Both the position numbers and the translations under genes were made by a program. Of a stretch of DNA of 64,000 nucleotides, positions 54,301 to 57,699 are shown one piece after another. The first letter of the stretch is position 1. The number at the start of each line of letters is the position of its first letter. Under the pieces are notes generated by a model. It was not told the DNA's origin. It worked only from the letters and a program-made list of their open reading frames with translations, and did no database searches. Source of the stretch: Epiperipatus broadwayi. Its lineage: Eukaryota; Onychophora; Udeonychophora; Euonychophora; Peripatidae. The stretch lies in NCBI GenBank assembly GCA_028023455.1, contig JAQFVV010012404.1:12759421-12823420 (forward strand), written 5' to 3'.

Positions 54301-57300
54301 CTTATCTGAAAAGAAGGCACCTGCCAGAAGTGTTATATAAGAATCTGTCTCATTTATCTCTCCTTGATTAGTCTAATCCAACAGTTTTTAAACTTTTTTT
54401 GAAGTTGTTGAATACCAAAATCAACAATGTATACAATATATGTTAGAAGACTCAGTTATAAAATAATAAATATAGCTTTTATTAAAAATTATGGATTACA
54501 GATTACATAATAGTAAAAAAAAAAAAACAATTATAAATAATAAAATAACTATTTATTTATTTTAGTGTTTGTCTTTTACAGATTTTGATTTAATAAATTT
54601 ATCTTTTTTATGTAATTATAATGGTAAATAATTGTTTCTAATATAATACATTTTCTGATGATTAAAATAATTATCAAACTTATTTATAGTAGAAAATGCA
54701 TCACCTATGTAATATAAAAGATCCGAGTTAAAAATGTTAGAATTTAATTTTAATATTTAACATAATATGCAAACAAATTAGTCATTTACAAATTGTAAAA
54801 ACAGTTCTTTGTCAAATGCAGTGAATAACTGGAAAGTAAACTGATAGACTTAAATAATTCAGTCAAAAAATATTACAGTTTGAGTTTTGTTCTCATTTAA
54901 TAGGCTATTTTGGGATAATCATTTTTGTAATTTCACAAAATACATCAAGGTTATAGAAAACTAACACTCTAAGGAGTATCATTAATGTTTTCATAGAAAT
55001 GATTATATACATGCAGTTATATTATTGATTAATTTTAATCATATTTTTCTTAGAGAAAACAAATCAAATAAAAATATCAACCTAGACTTTTTGTATATAA
55101 ATCTTTTATATACAATCAGCAATTTTTGATTAATAATTATTATGTCATAATTATGATTGTAGAGTATCTCAAGTAAACTGTCTATAATAATTATTTATTT
55201 AAATTAGGCAAAACTCCATACAACAGTGCCACTCAGTGCAAGCCAGAGTAATCAATGGATGCTAGAAGGCTTGCACATAAAATCTATATCTAGTGCCTAC
55301 TCATCCAATATTCCCAGACTAGTTTCTAGCTTGTGGCTTTCATCAGTGAGAAGCATTGTATCTGAGAGCACTGCACCTGGATCTTAGAATTGAATGCAAC
55401 CCTCCAGCAGCCACCTTTTATCTCTACTTAACTACAAAACTATGAGTCTGAAATTGAAAACACAATAATATTTTCAATCTAAGTTCATTAGCTTATATAG
55501 TCATTAGGTCTGAATTCAGTTCAGTATCCATACATTTTGGTGCCTTTGGTTCTTTAATAACCATAGCCATTACTATCCTATTAGGCAGGATTGATATTAA
55601 ACCACTAAACATCACATGAACCATTTCTTATGTTTGCTCATAACTGTTATTAAAACAGGCAAAACTCTCCATACAATAGGGCTGGCTATTCAGTGCAAGC
55701 CAGAGTAATCAATGGATGTCAGAAGGCTTGTGCATAAAATCTCTATCGAGTGCCTACTCATCCAATATCCCCAGACTAGTTTCTAGCTAGTGAGGAGCTT
55801 GTTTTAATAACAGTTATGAGCAAGCATAAGAAATGGTGATCATGTGATGTTTAGTAATTATTTATTTATTTATCATTTTGTGAAATTATTTTATATATCA
55901 GTAATTTTAATTACATCCCTCATTAATTTTTTTTTTTAAAAAGTCTTTATTATATTATTCCATTAAATCACTGGTAAGCTGATTGGCTCAATTTCCAACT
56001 AATGAAAGTAAAAAAAAGTCTTACCAATTAAAATGGAATTACACTTCTACCACATGTCTGATCATGTAACATTTTAATAAAGATTTGAAAAGTGATTTTT
56101 GGAATATTTTTAAGGTTTCAGAATTGTGAGAAGATTGTGAACAAATGCCTATCACCTTCAACAGATTTTTTTTATATTAATGTCACATGACCATCTGCTA
56201 CACTGGTGAGAATGGAAATCATTAAGAGAATAAACAAACAAATAATGACATAGAGTATTTTAAGATTTTATTCAATTTGTATAAACAACTATTAAATAAT
56301 TAATTGGTTTCTAAACATGCAATTGAAACTATAATTGGAATATATAGATAGATATAATGTAAAGACATTCAATTTTGGTTTCTAATTTTTTGATTTATTT
56401 TATTTTCTATGTTTAGTGCTGCTTATTTTTTTCTTTTCTTTTTTTGTTAACTTTTATCACTATTTGTTATGTTCATTTTGTAGTTCATATTTTTTATTAT
56501 TTTTCATCTTCATTTTTTTGTAACTTTTTAATTTATAATGTTTTTTTTCCTTATACTACATTTTAATCCTCTTCAATTTTCTTTCTAGTTTGTTTTTATT
56601 TAAACTTTTATTTGCAATTCATTTTCTATTTTTTTCTAAATTTGTTTTTTTATCTTCAATGGCCTTTTTTCATTGTTACTACTTTTTTTTTTTTTAATTT
56701 TAGATTTTTAGGGTATCATTTTTGGCGATTTTTTAAAAAAATTATTGACATTTGTTTTTTTTTTTCTATTATTAATTTTTGAATTTTGGTTATTAGTTCT
56801 TTTTGTATTTTTTATTTTAAATTTTTGTTTCATATGTATATACTTTTTATCATCATCGTCAGCATCATTCATTCATTCATCATCATCATCATCATCCTGA
56901 TTATGATTTTGCTTAATTTCTTATTATTATCAGTCACAATTTATTTATATTGCAGTTTTGTCATTATTTTAAACTTGAGTAATCAATAGATGTTAGATTC
57001 CTATCCAGTGCTGATCTATCCTTATCATCAAAGTAATTTCTTTTTTAATGCTTTTATCAGTGAGAAAGTTTGTATCTAGATCTAATGCATGTGGATTTTT
57101 TGAATCAATAATGGAAACAGAACTGGTGTATATAAATAGAACTTCTCGAAACCTTTGTAACTTGACGTTATGTAATTATTTTTTTTTTTTGGTTTCTTAT
57201 AACTTTTTAGAACTGTTTCTTTAATATTTATTGTATTTTTCAAGCTTTCTATATCTTTTTCTCTCTTATTCTTCTTTCACCTTTTTTTATATAGTTTTTA

Positions 57301-57699
57301 ATTATTATTTTTTTTATTCATTTATTTTTCATTTTATTTCATTTGCCATTGTCATACTTTGTCATTAATGTTTACTTTTATCATTCTCAGTCTTTTTTTT
57401 TTTTAATCACTATTTTTGTTATTTATATTGATTTTAATAAATAATTTGTTAACTTCTGATAGTATTCTGTTTTAGAATGTAAAATCACTATCAATTCATT
57501 AGTTAATGTAATTTCATTTTATCAGTAGAAGTAAATTTTATTATTTATCTATTTCTAGGGTGAGAGAGCTACGGGATATGGAGTTGCATTACTTTTGACT
57601 TTATTTGGTCATTTTTCTTCTGATCTTTTTTTGCAGTCTATTTGTCCATTTTCTGGTCCAAATGAAGAGAATGCCAATAAAAAGATCAGGCTTACCTAA
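12226..57699 (+). CDS. NPEPL1: NPEPL1-like M17 aminopeptidase, 3' eight exons (5' part outside window)
   Basis: Spliced gene; exons 12226-12307, 28497-28639, 28742-28819, 36265-36365, 45028-45082, 46794-47039, 51025-51135, 57559-57699. All introns are GT-AG and phases agree, giving 318 uninterrupted codons and a stop. The product matches animal NPEPL1 (about 520 residues) from roughly residue 205 to the end. M17 enzymes remove N-terminal residues from peptides using two metal ions, usually in the cytosol. Visible active-site elements: VGKGIVYDTGGLSIK (first metal-ligand Lys and Asp, catalytic Lys), MKRDCGGAA (Asp ligand), NTDAEGRL (Asp and Glu ligands, catalytic Arg). The sequence is under coding constraint and looks functional. 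The N-terminal domain and start codon are not in the window. Family assignment is from recalled homologues; the physiological substrate is unknown. Confidence 0.95.
12873..16018 (+). repeat. 5' LTR of the Gypsy element, split by a 2.6-kb insertion
   Basis: The first part, 12873 to about 13270, matches 20056 to about 20490 of the 3' LTR (GTGCAAGTTAATCTA, GCTAAACCTGATG and others). The second part, about 15905-16018, matches about 20670-20764 (ATGAGTAATAAACTC, GTCTGGC). The intervening 2.6 kb is absent from the 3' LTR. This LTR pair fixes the outer limits of the element. Confidence 0.8.
13275..15904. mobile_element. nested insertion of unknown class inside the 5' LTR
   Basis: About 2.6 kb of foreign DNA is defined by comparing the two LTRs. 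Parts (about 13290-13470 and 13980-14280) are much GC-richer than the surroundings. It contains internal inverted repeats: CTTTCGACTCGATGA / TCATCGAGTCGAAAG at 14604 and 14712, a pair at about 15366-15390 versus 15518-15545, and CAATCCACGC / GCGTGGATTG near 15655 and 15790. The ends share a GGATC.AACTCAG-like block both directly and partly inverted. I see no recognisable protein. It may be a non-autonomous DNA transposon or composite; class unresolved. Confidence 0.6.
16400..16800 (+). pseudogene. Gypsy gag C-terminus with two CCHC knuckle remnants
   Basis: The frame reads LVKECEFRDYLEDMLLNQLL, an in-frame stop, DAKIRQ, then TYNAAIERGMAYETVLDRMQ. These correspond to the capsid C-terminal segment of Mag-like Gypsy gags. 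They are followed by CYGKKGFIKKMC and CWCFNYGLTGHLSK, two eroded zinc knuckles of the C.xC....GH....C type, with the first Cys spacing and last Cys lost. Several stops and frame changes make it non-functional. Confidence 0.7.
16866..17137 (+). pseudogene. Gypsy aspartic protease, block A
   Basis: Reads SLLEVKICGQIIKMKIDSGADITYV, of which MKIDSGADITYV carries the catalytic Asp-Ser-Gly of retropepsins. The open part from 16913 extends 74 codons to a stop at 17135-17137. The protease would process the gag-pol polyprotein. It leads directly into integrase-linker sequence, so RT and RNase H are missing. Confidence 0.75.
17270..18330 (+). pseudogene. Gypsy integrase, block A, with internal 142-bp duplication
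   Basis: The RNase H-integrase linker and zinc-binding H2C2 region are recognisable (LLQAHLRIIRMKEL, then CQ-type Cys pair). A catalytic-core segment follows (IHIFLIAIDAYSKW, VMKVLNELF) and then SSYYP near 18000. Stops are frequent. A 142-bp segment starting at 17711 is repeated at 17853 within the core, destroying it further. The sequence continues to an LTR-proximal tail before block B begins. Confidence 0.75.
17711..17994 (+). repeat. 142-bp tandem duplication in integrase block A
   Basis: Two near-identical copies start TAGATAAAAAATACCAGCGC at 17711 and 17853 and continue through CAGCACAGGGTTCA to a CTTTGAAGGG-ATACAG motif. They differ at only a handful of positions, far fewer than blocks A and B differ, so this duplication is recent relative to the A/B event. 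Confidence 0.9.
18335..19960 (+). pseudogene. Gypsy protease-integrase, block B (second copy)
   Basis: Starts again with protease sequence (KMEIDSRAG at about 18380, with the canonical DSGAD altered to DSRAG). It proceeds through the same RT-less junction into linker, H2C2 (CQACQQ near 19035), core (WERVHLVI.., VIDVYSKWAEYY, SENMIKVLNEIF), and a C-terminal chromatin-like tail with WITGEIRK and RWPINHIKE near 19690. An open C-terminal stretch at about 19640-19770 is the cleanest part. Block B is diverged from block A over its whole length, so the duplication is old. Confidence 0.75.
20056..20764 (+). repeat. 3' LTR of the Gypsy element, carrying a 167-bp insertion
   Basis: Begins TGTATTCGGAATTG after a purine tract and ends near ATACA. 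It aligns with both halves of the 5' LTR. A 167-bp insertion (20489-20655) interrupts it. An ATTATATTTGAAATGAAAGTC segment near 20365-20395 is locally duplicated. Confidence 0.8.
20489..20655 (-). repeat. dispersed 'GGCAAAACTC' repeat, copy in 3' LTR, with 12-bp TSD
   Basis: The reverse complement starts ACAGGCAAAAACTCTCCATA and carries AGAGTAATCAATGGATGCC, AGAAGGCTTGTGCATAAAAT and CAGACTAGTTTCTGGCTTGT, matching copies at 55203 and 55658. It is flanked by a perfect 12-bp direct repeat TCATTATTAATT (20477-20488 and 20656-20667), and it is absent from the 5' LTR. So this is a bona fide insertion with target-site duplication. The length and TSD fit a SINE-like element, but I see no convincing pol III A and B boxes. 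Confidence 0.85.
20765..22240. other. AT-rich intron sequence, nothing recognised
   Basis: Contains G-runs (near 21248-21260 and 21972-21983), short TA arrays and A/T tracts. I found no LTR for the Gypsy relic that follows. The G-rich pieces may belong to its missing 5' part. Confidence 0.5.
22279..22636 (+). pseudogene. Gypsy aspartic protease relic
   Basis: Reads IDIHINDVKVRALFDSGSQV, with catalytic Asp-Ser-Gly at 22321-22329. Further on is LVHDAILDLEFMHKTGC, followed by IDYKQRNVICK, typical of the downstream Gypsy protease flap and C-terminus. At least one frame shift lies between the two parts. Ends with a stop at about 22636. Confidence 0.75.
22795..23530 (+). pseudogene. Gypsy reverse transcriptase relic
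   Basis: An open segment 22795-23091 contains the RT fingers and palm start (SYPVLHQYRTEIEKQLDQME, SSPYNNPLIIVKKKD, RLCLDARQLNEIT, FSMLDL..SYWQ). After a stop come FRYN and YPLGLKN pieces, then the catalytic box MYLDDVIIVSKD, with YLDD at 23256-23267. Next is a connection segment with NFLGHLVSEKGIKPHPEKIQ. The catalytic Asp residues are intact but the frame is broken several times. Confidence 0.85.
23580..24156 (+). pseudogene. Gypsy RNase H relic
   Basis: Contains KPFIIQADSSGYGLGATLMQ (first catalytic Asp). A frame shift follows near 23790, then TEKDVLAVVWAFQKFGQFL (Glu), VRLDYKHLEFLN (Asp), LIRWSLFLQEFNYSIQYC and AENMVEDALSRNPG (last Asp). All four acidic positions of the retroelement RNase H are present, although split over two frames. 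This is the best-preserved part of the relic. Confidence 0.85.
24178..24460 (+). repeat. 147-bp tandem duplication downstream of the RNase H
   Basis: CATTATAGGTAGGCTACAGG near 24180 recurs as CATTATAGATAGACTACAGG 147 bases later, followed in both copies by GGATCAGGGAAG, AGAGAGGAAACAGGATGCGA and CTTGGCAGATGTAAAGGAA. It lies where the integrase N-terminal region should start. Confidence 0.85.
24471..26530. other. AT-rich intron sequence, nothing recognised
   Basis: A purine-rich stretch at 25680-25980 gives a minus-strand 116-codon open frame rich in Phe, Leu, Ser and Pro, with no known motif. The strand asymmetry explains its length. No RNA gene or element boundary was seen. Confidence 0.5.
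26539..27323. mobile_element. head-to-head SINE-like inverted dimer with 17-bp flanking direct repeats
   Basis: A long palindrome: left arm 26584-26916 and right arm 26934-27308, separated by a 17-base loop. The centre carries a tRNA-like A box (TGGCTCAGTTGG) and, in the right arm, a B box (GGTTCGAATCC), with the mirrored B box (GGATTTGAACC) in the left arm. The outer parts of each arm contain 42-bp subrepeats (GTGCATATACTAACCTGTTT...). The direct repeat ATTGATCACAATTGTTT occurs exactly at 26539-26555 and 27307-27323, which is best read as a target-site duplication. Arm lengths differ because the right arm has more subrepeat units. The A-to-B spacing is about 16 bases too long for a normal tRNA and the T-stem is broken. 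Confidence 0.85.
27063..27215 (+). repeat. 42-bp subrepeats in the right arm
   Basis: The unit starting GTGCATATACTAACCTGTTT and ending in ACTAACAGTTA occurs at 27063 and 27105. A degenerate half unit follows and another copy lies at about 27173. Mirror-image units lie in the left arm at about 26680-26790. Unit number differs between arms, suggesting slippage after or during formation of the inverted dimer. Confidence 0.85.
27324..28004. other. AT-rich intron sequence, nothing recognised
   Basis: A/T-rich with short TA arrays; only low-complexity open frames. No supported features. Confidence 0.5.
28005..28300 (-). pseudogene. LINE reverse-transcriptase C-terminal relic
   Basis: The minus strand reads LILTYESES*TLDKRAIQ, then a MENCRLGEARKA-like block, S-E-Q-T, and finally RLRKKLHVRWMGE. 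This tracks the C-terminal region shared by many animal LINEs: LLYGSETW.L.K....L...+..+R..+G..., ..R....E....T, GRP..RW.D+. Stops interrupt it repeatedly. It lies about 200 bases before the 28497 exon of NPEPL1 and is antisense to the gene. It belongs to a different LINE group from the copies at 46 and 61 kb. Confidence 0.65.
28497..28639 (+). CDS. NPEPL1: NPEPL1 exon with metal-binding motif VGKG..YDTGG
   Basis: 143 bases: 2 bases completing a Gly codon, then 47 codons. The acceptor is CTCAAG and the donor GTTATT. It encodes the start of the M17 catalytic domain: IYGVGKAAEHLPALAVLSHT, then VGKGIVYDTGGLSIK. In characterised M17 enzymes the Lys and Asp of this motif bind the metals, and the Lys of the final SIK is catalytic. 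All are present. A 16.2-kb intron full of retroelements separates it from the previous exon. Confidence 0.96.
28742..28819 (+). CDS. NPEPL1: NPEPL1 exon with MKRDCGGAA motif
   Basis: 26 codons, phase 0 on both sides, acceptor TTTTAG, donor GTAATT, after a short 102-base intron. It encodes TAMTGMKRDCGGAAAVLGAF and CAVVKQ. The Asp after MKR is the position that binds a metal ion in M17 peptidases, and the Gly-Ala-rich helix behind it is conserved. Nothing is missing relative to the family. Confidence 0.96.
28820..29860. other. AT-rich intron sequence with long T and A tracts
   Basis: Contains homopolymer tracts near 29350-29370 (T), 29546-29562 (A) and others. No exon or element recognised. 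Confidence 0.5.
29930..30260 (+). repeat. irregular tandem repeat, unit about 100 bp
   Basis: The phrase TTATTAAA.TGAAACTTG.AGCTA.A..AAGGAAA recurs at about 29957, 30055, 30163 and 30219. Between some copies it is preceded by a shared TTAACCTGAAAT..AAT-like block. Spacing is roughly 100, 105 and 56 bases. The copies are diverged. Confidence 0.6.
30261..32055. other. AT-rich intron sequence, nothing recognised
   Basis: Poly-T and poly-C tracts (C-run near 31645). Only low-complexity frames; no repeat boundary identified. Confidence 0.5.
32123..32310 (+). repeat. 117-bp period tandem repeat
   Basis: ATTTAAATTAATGTTATT...GTTAGA.AA..TTCTTCT...CTTT.ATTACTGA.ATTGAAAGTTG occurs at 32123 and again 117 bases later at 32240. 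A partial third copy of the first block lies near 32433. Confidence 0.75.
32959..33743. mobile_element. 785-bp non-autonomous TIR DNA transposon with TA target sites
   Basis: The left end CACCTGGGTCTCGTTTTATG is mirrored by the right end (reverse complement CACCTGGGTCTCTTTTTACG), each flanked by TA (32957-32958 and 33744-33745). The subterminal regions on both sides carry CG-containing words (ACGCG, TCGTG, GCGTAA) that are otherwise rare in this window. There is no transposase open frame. TA target sites and CG-rich termini of this type fit the Tc1/mariner superfamily, possibly pogo/Tigger; the exact family is inference. The imperfect outer TIR match extends at least 20 bases. Confidence 0.85.
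33746..36264. other. AT-rich intron sequence with a GA microsatellite
   Basis: A (GA)n run lies at about 35263-35282. Open frames at 34625-34858 and 35291-35524 are Lys/Asn/Ile-rich without motifs. No gene or element is supported. Confidence 0.5.
36265..36365 (+). CDS. NPEPL1: NPEPL1 exon (GFKENLHAVFCLAENAVG)
   Basis: 33 codons plus two bases, acceptor TTTTTTAG, donor GTATTT. It encodes the beta strand and loop LHAVFCLAENAVGPKATRPD followed by DIHTLYSG. The split AG joins the A of the next exon to give Arg; the vertebrate protein has Lys here. Flanking introns are 7.4 and 8.7 kb. Confidence 0.96.
36366..39985. other. AT-rich intron sequence, nothing recognised
   Basis: A somewhat GC-richer patch at 37270-37530 and another at 38280-38520 may be old repeats, but I found no second copy in the window. 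Confidence 0.45.
40010..40375 (+). repeat. dispersed repeat, copy B (partner at 10.1 kb)
   Basis: Same ordered blocks as 10120-10510: CTCCAGGATATGAAAGCTGTAA, TTTTCAAGAAAATTTAATGTA, AGTTAAAAACTATCATGCAT, AAAGTGAATATTAAAATTT. Same orientation, clearly diverged. Family unknown. Confidence 0.65.
40380..41845. other. AT-rich intron sequence with TA/TG microsatellites
   Basis: Several short TATATG arrays (40396-40455, 41190-41390). No gene, RNA or element boundary seen. Confidence 0.5.
41848..41998. repeat. foldback hairpin 1 of a pair
   Basis: The left arm (41848-41903) is the reverse complement of the right arm (41942-41998), with about 54 bases and few mismatches. Shared core: GTTTAAATATAAAATTTAGT then AACATTTATTGTA. 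The loop is about 38 bases. An open frame on the minus strand spans it but follows from the symmetry. Confidence 0.85.
42064..42173. repeat. foldback hairpin 2 of a pair
   Basis: The arms TTACACCCTAAGTAAATGCA... (42064-42100) and ...CATATGCTTAGGGTGTAA (42138-42173) are complementary over about 36 bases with a small bulge. The loop contains a further 6-bp stem CAACAA / TTGTTG. It starts only 66 bases after hairpin 1. Confidence 0.85.
42175..45027. other. AT-rich intron sequence, nothing recognised
   Basis: Pyrimidine-rich 43640-44480. Low-complexity Phe/Leu/Ile open frames (for example 43963-44166) look membrane-like only because of base composition. No supported gene. Confidence 0.5.
45028..45082 (+). 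CDS. NPEPL1: NPEPL1 micro-exon with the M17 signature NTDAEGRL
   Basis: 55 bases: one base completing Arg, then 18 codons TVEINNTDAEGRLVLSDG. It contains the M17 family signature NTDAEGRL, whose Asp and Glu bind metal and whose Arg is catalytic. Acceptor ATTTCAG, donor GTAAGC. The short exon with the most diagnostic motif sits between introns of 8.7 and 1.7 kb, so gene finders could easily miss it. Confidence 0.97.
45520..46500 (+). pseudogene. LINE reverse transcriptase relic in the NPEPL1 intron
   Basis: In order: AFEMKTNGKQGCVLAPTLLS (RT motif before the catalytic site; the usual form is NGVKQGCVLAPTLFS), LLFADNCAIFAH (the catalytic YADD altered to FADN), SLDGYQLENVNQLKYFGSFI followed by SGIIDLDAEIDYRL, VYRPVILPNLLYVAC, and RVFYDELEYCF near the C-terminus. 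The Asp-to-Asn change and several stops make it inactive. The block order matches EN-RT LINEs annotated as craniofacial-development-protein-2-like (RTE-like; clade not certain). It is 5'-truncated and lies in a 1.7-kb intron on the same strand as the host gene. Confidence 0.85.
46794..47039 (+). CDS. NPEPL1: NPEPL1 largest exon (ILDMATLTGAQGIATG)
   Basis: 82 codons, phase 0 at both ends, acceptor TTTTTAAG, donor GTAAGT. It encodes VAYAQRDLKANIILDMATLT followed by GAQGIATGKY and SAVADMKNSVA, the core M17 strand-loop after the metal site. ATLTG is near-universal in the family. An ATG-initiated ORF reads through the donor into the intron; its tail after NSVA is intronic and not part of the protein. 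Confidence 0.97.
47589..47824. repeat. foldback hairpin with arms of about 103 bp
   Basis: The left arm (47589-47691) and right arm (47720-47824) are complementary with scattered mismatches. Matching words are TTACCATTCTTG / CAAGAATGGCAA, CAGAGATCTTA / TAAGATCTCTG, ATCTACACTTGTTATAA / TTATAATAAGTGTAGAT and GGAATATTG / CAATATTCC. The loop is about 28 bases. It lies 550 bases after the 46794-47039 exon. Confidence 0.85.
48049..48200 (+). repeat. 89-bp period direct repeat
   Basis: TTAATTAATTAAGTATGAATTA...ATCAATATTAA.AAAATTTT recurs 89 bases later as TAATTAATTAAGTATGAGTT with the same following words, separated by a TA array. Confidence 0.7.
48201..51024. other. AT-rich intron sequence, nothing recognised
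   Basis: T-rich, with low-complexity frames. A slightly GC-richer patch at 50380-50470 has no partner in the window. Confidence 0.5.
51025..51135 (+). CDS. NPEPL1: NPEPL1 exon (DRSNAQPSCAALFILSHLGF)
   Basis: 37 codons, acceptor TTTTAG, donor GTGAGA. It encodes DRSNAQPSCAALFILSHLGF and then DFPGIWIHVDMAYPVHC. The W.H.D segment corresponds to the conserved WAHLD-like motif near the C-terminus of M17 proteins. Phase 0 on both sides. A 688-bp inverted repeat begins only about 120 bases after the donor. Confidence 0.96.
51260..51947. repeat. 688-bp inverted repeat with B-box-like ends
   Basis: The left arm 51260-51553 is the diverged reverse complement of the right arm 51642-51947. Paired words include GGGATTTGAACCCAGACTTT / AAAGTCTGGGTTCAAATCCC, TTTCGTGCTGAACC / TTCAGCACGAAAT, CATCAGTTGGTCC / GGACCAACTGATG and CTCCAACTCTTTAGCCATCC / GGATGGCTGAAGAGTTGGAG. 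Each outer end contains GGTTCAAATCC, a pol III B-box match, pointing outward. Spacer is about 88 bases. It begins 125 bases after an NPEPL1 splice donor. An open frame at 51373-51576 is a by-product. Confidence 0.85.
51948..55202. other. AT-rich intron sequence, nothing recognised
   Basis: A short direct repeat CAGATGTGAATGACCTATC occurs twice near 52928-52965. A GC-richer patch at 53565-53660 may be an old repeat without a partner here. No gene. Confidence 0.5.
55203..55400 (+). repeat. dispersed 'GGCAAAACTC' repeat, copy in intron
   Basis: GGCAAAACTCCATACAACAG, AGCCAGAGTAATCAATGGAT, ATCTAGTGCCTACTCATCCA and CAGACTAGTTTCTAGCTTGT match the copies at 20489 (reverse) and 55658. This copy continues further 3' (CATCAGTGAGAAGC..GTATCTGAGAGCACTGCACC), with similarity to about 57050-57110. 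Confidence 0.85.
55604..55855. repeat. foldback with the dispersed repeat as its loop
   Basis: The arms at 55604-55657 (ACTAAACATCACATG...TAACTGTTATTAAAACA) and 55800-55855 (TGTTTTAATAACAGTTATGA...CATGTGATGTTTAGT) are nearly perfectly complementary over about 54 bases. The 142-base loop (55658-55799) is a shortened copy of the dispersed repeat also seen at 55203 and 20489. So the repeat is bracketed exactly by inverted arms in this instance. Confidence 0.88.
56790..56905 (+). repeat. ATC/ATTC microsatellite
   Basis: Short arrays CATCATCGTCAGCATCATTC followed by (ATTC)3 and (ATC)6-like runs at about 56848-56895. An open frame across it is low-complexity Ile/His. Confidence 0.8.
56970..57110 (+). 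repeat. diverged fourth copy of the dispersed repeat
   Basis: GAGTAATCAATAGATGTTAGA, CTATCCAGTGCTGATCTATCC, TTTTATCAGTGAGAAAG, GTATCTAGATCTAATGCATG and GTGGATTTT appear in the same order as the 55203 copy, but with heavy divergence. Confidence 0.55.
57559..57699 (+). CDS. NPEPL1: NPEPL1 terminal exon with stop codon
   Basis: 46 codons and TAA; acceptor TTTCTAG. It starts GERATGYGVALLLTLFGHF, the conserved C-terminal helix (G..ATG.GV..L). It then diverges into a short hydrophilic tail ending NKKIRLT. NPEPL1 tails are variable, so the divergence is expected. The frame continues cleanly from the preceding exon. Confidence 0.94.
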   Translation, partial: GERATGYGVALLLTLFGHFSSDLFLQSICPFSGPNEENANKKIRLT

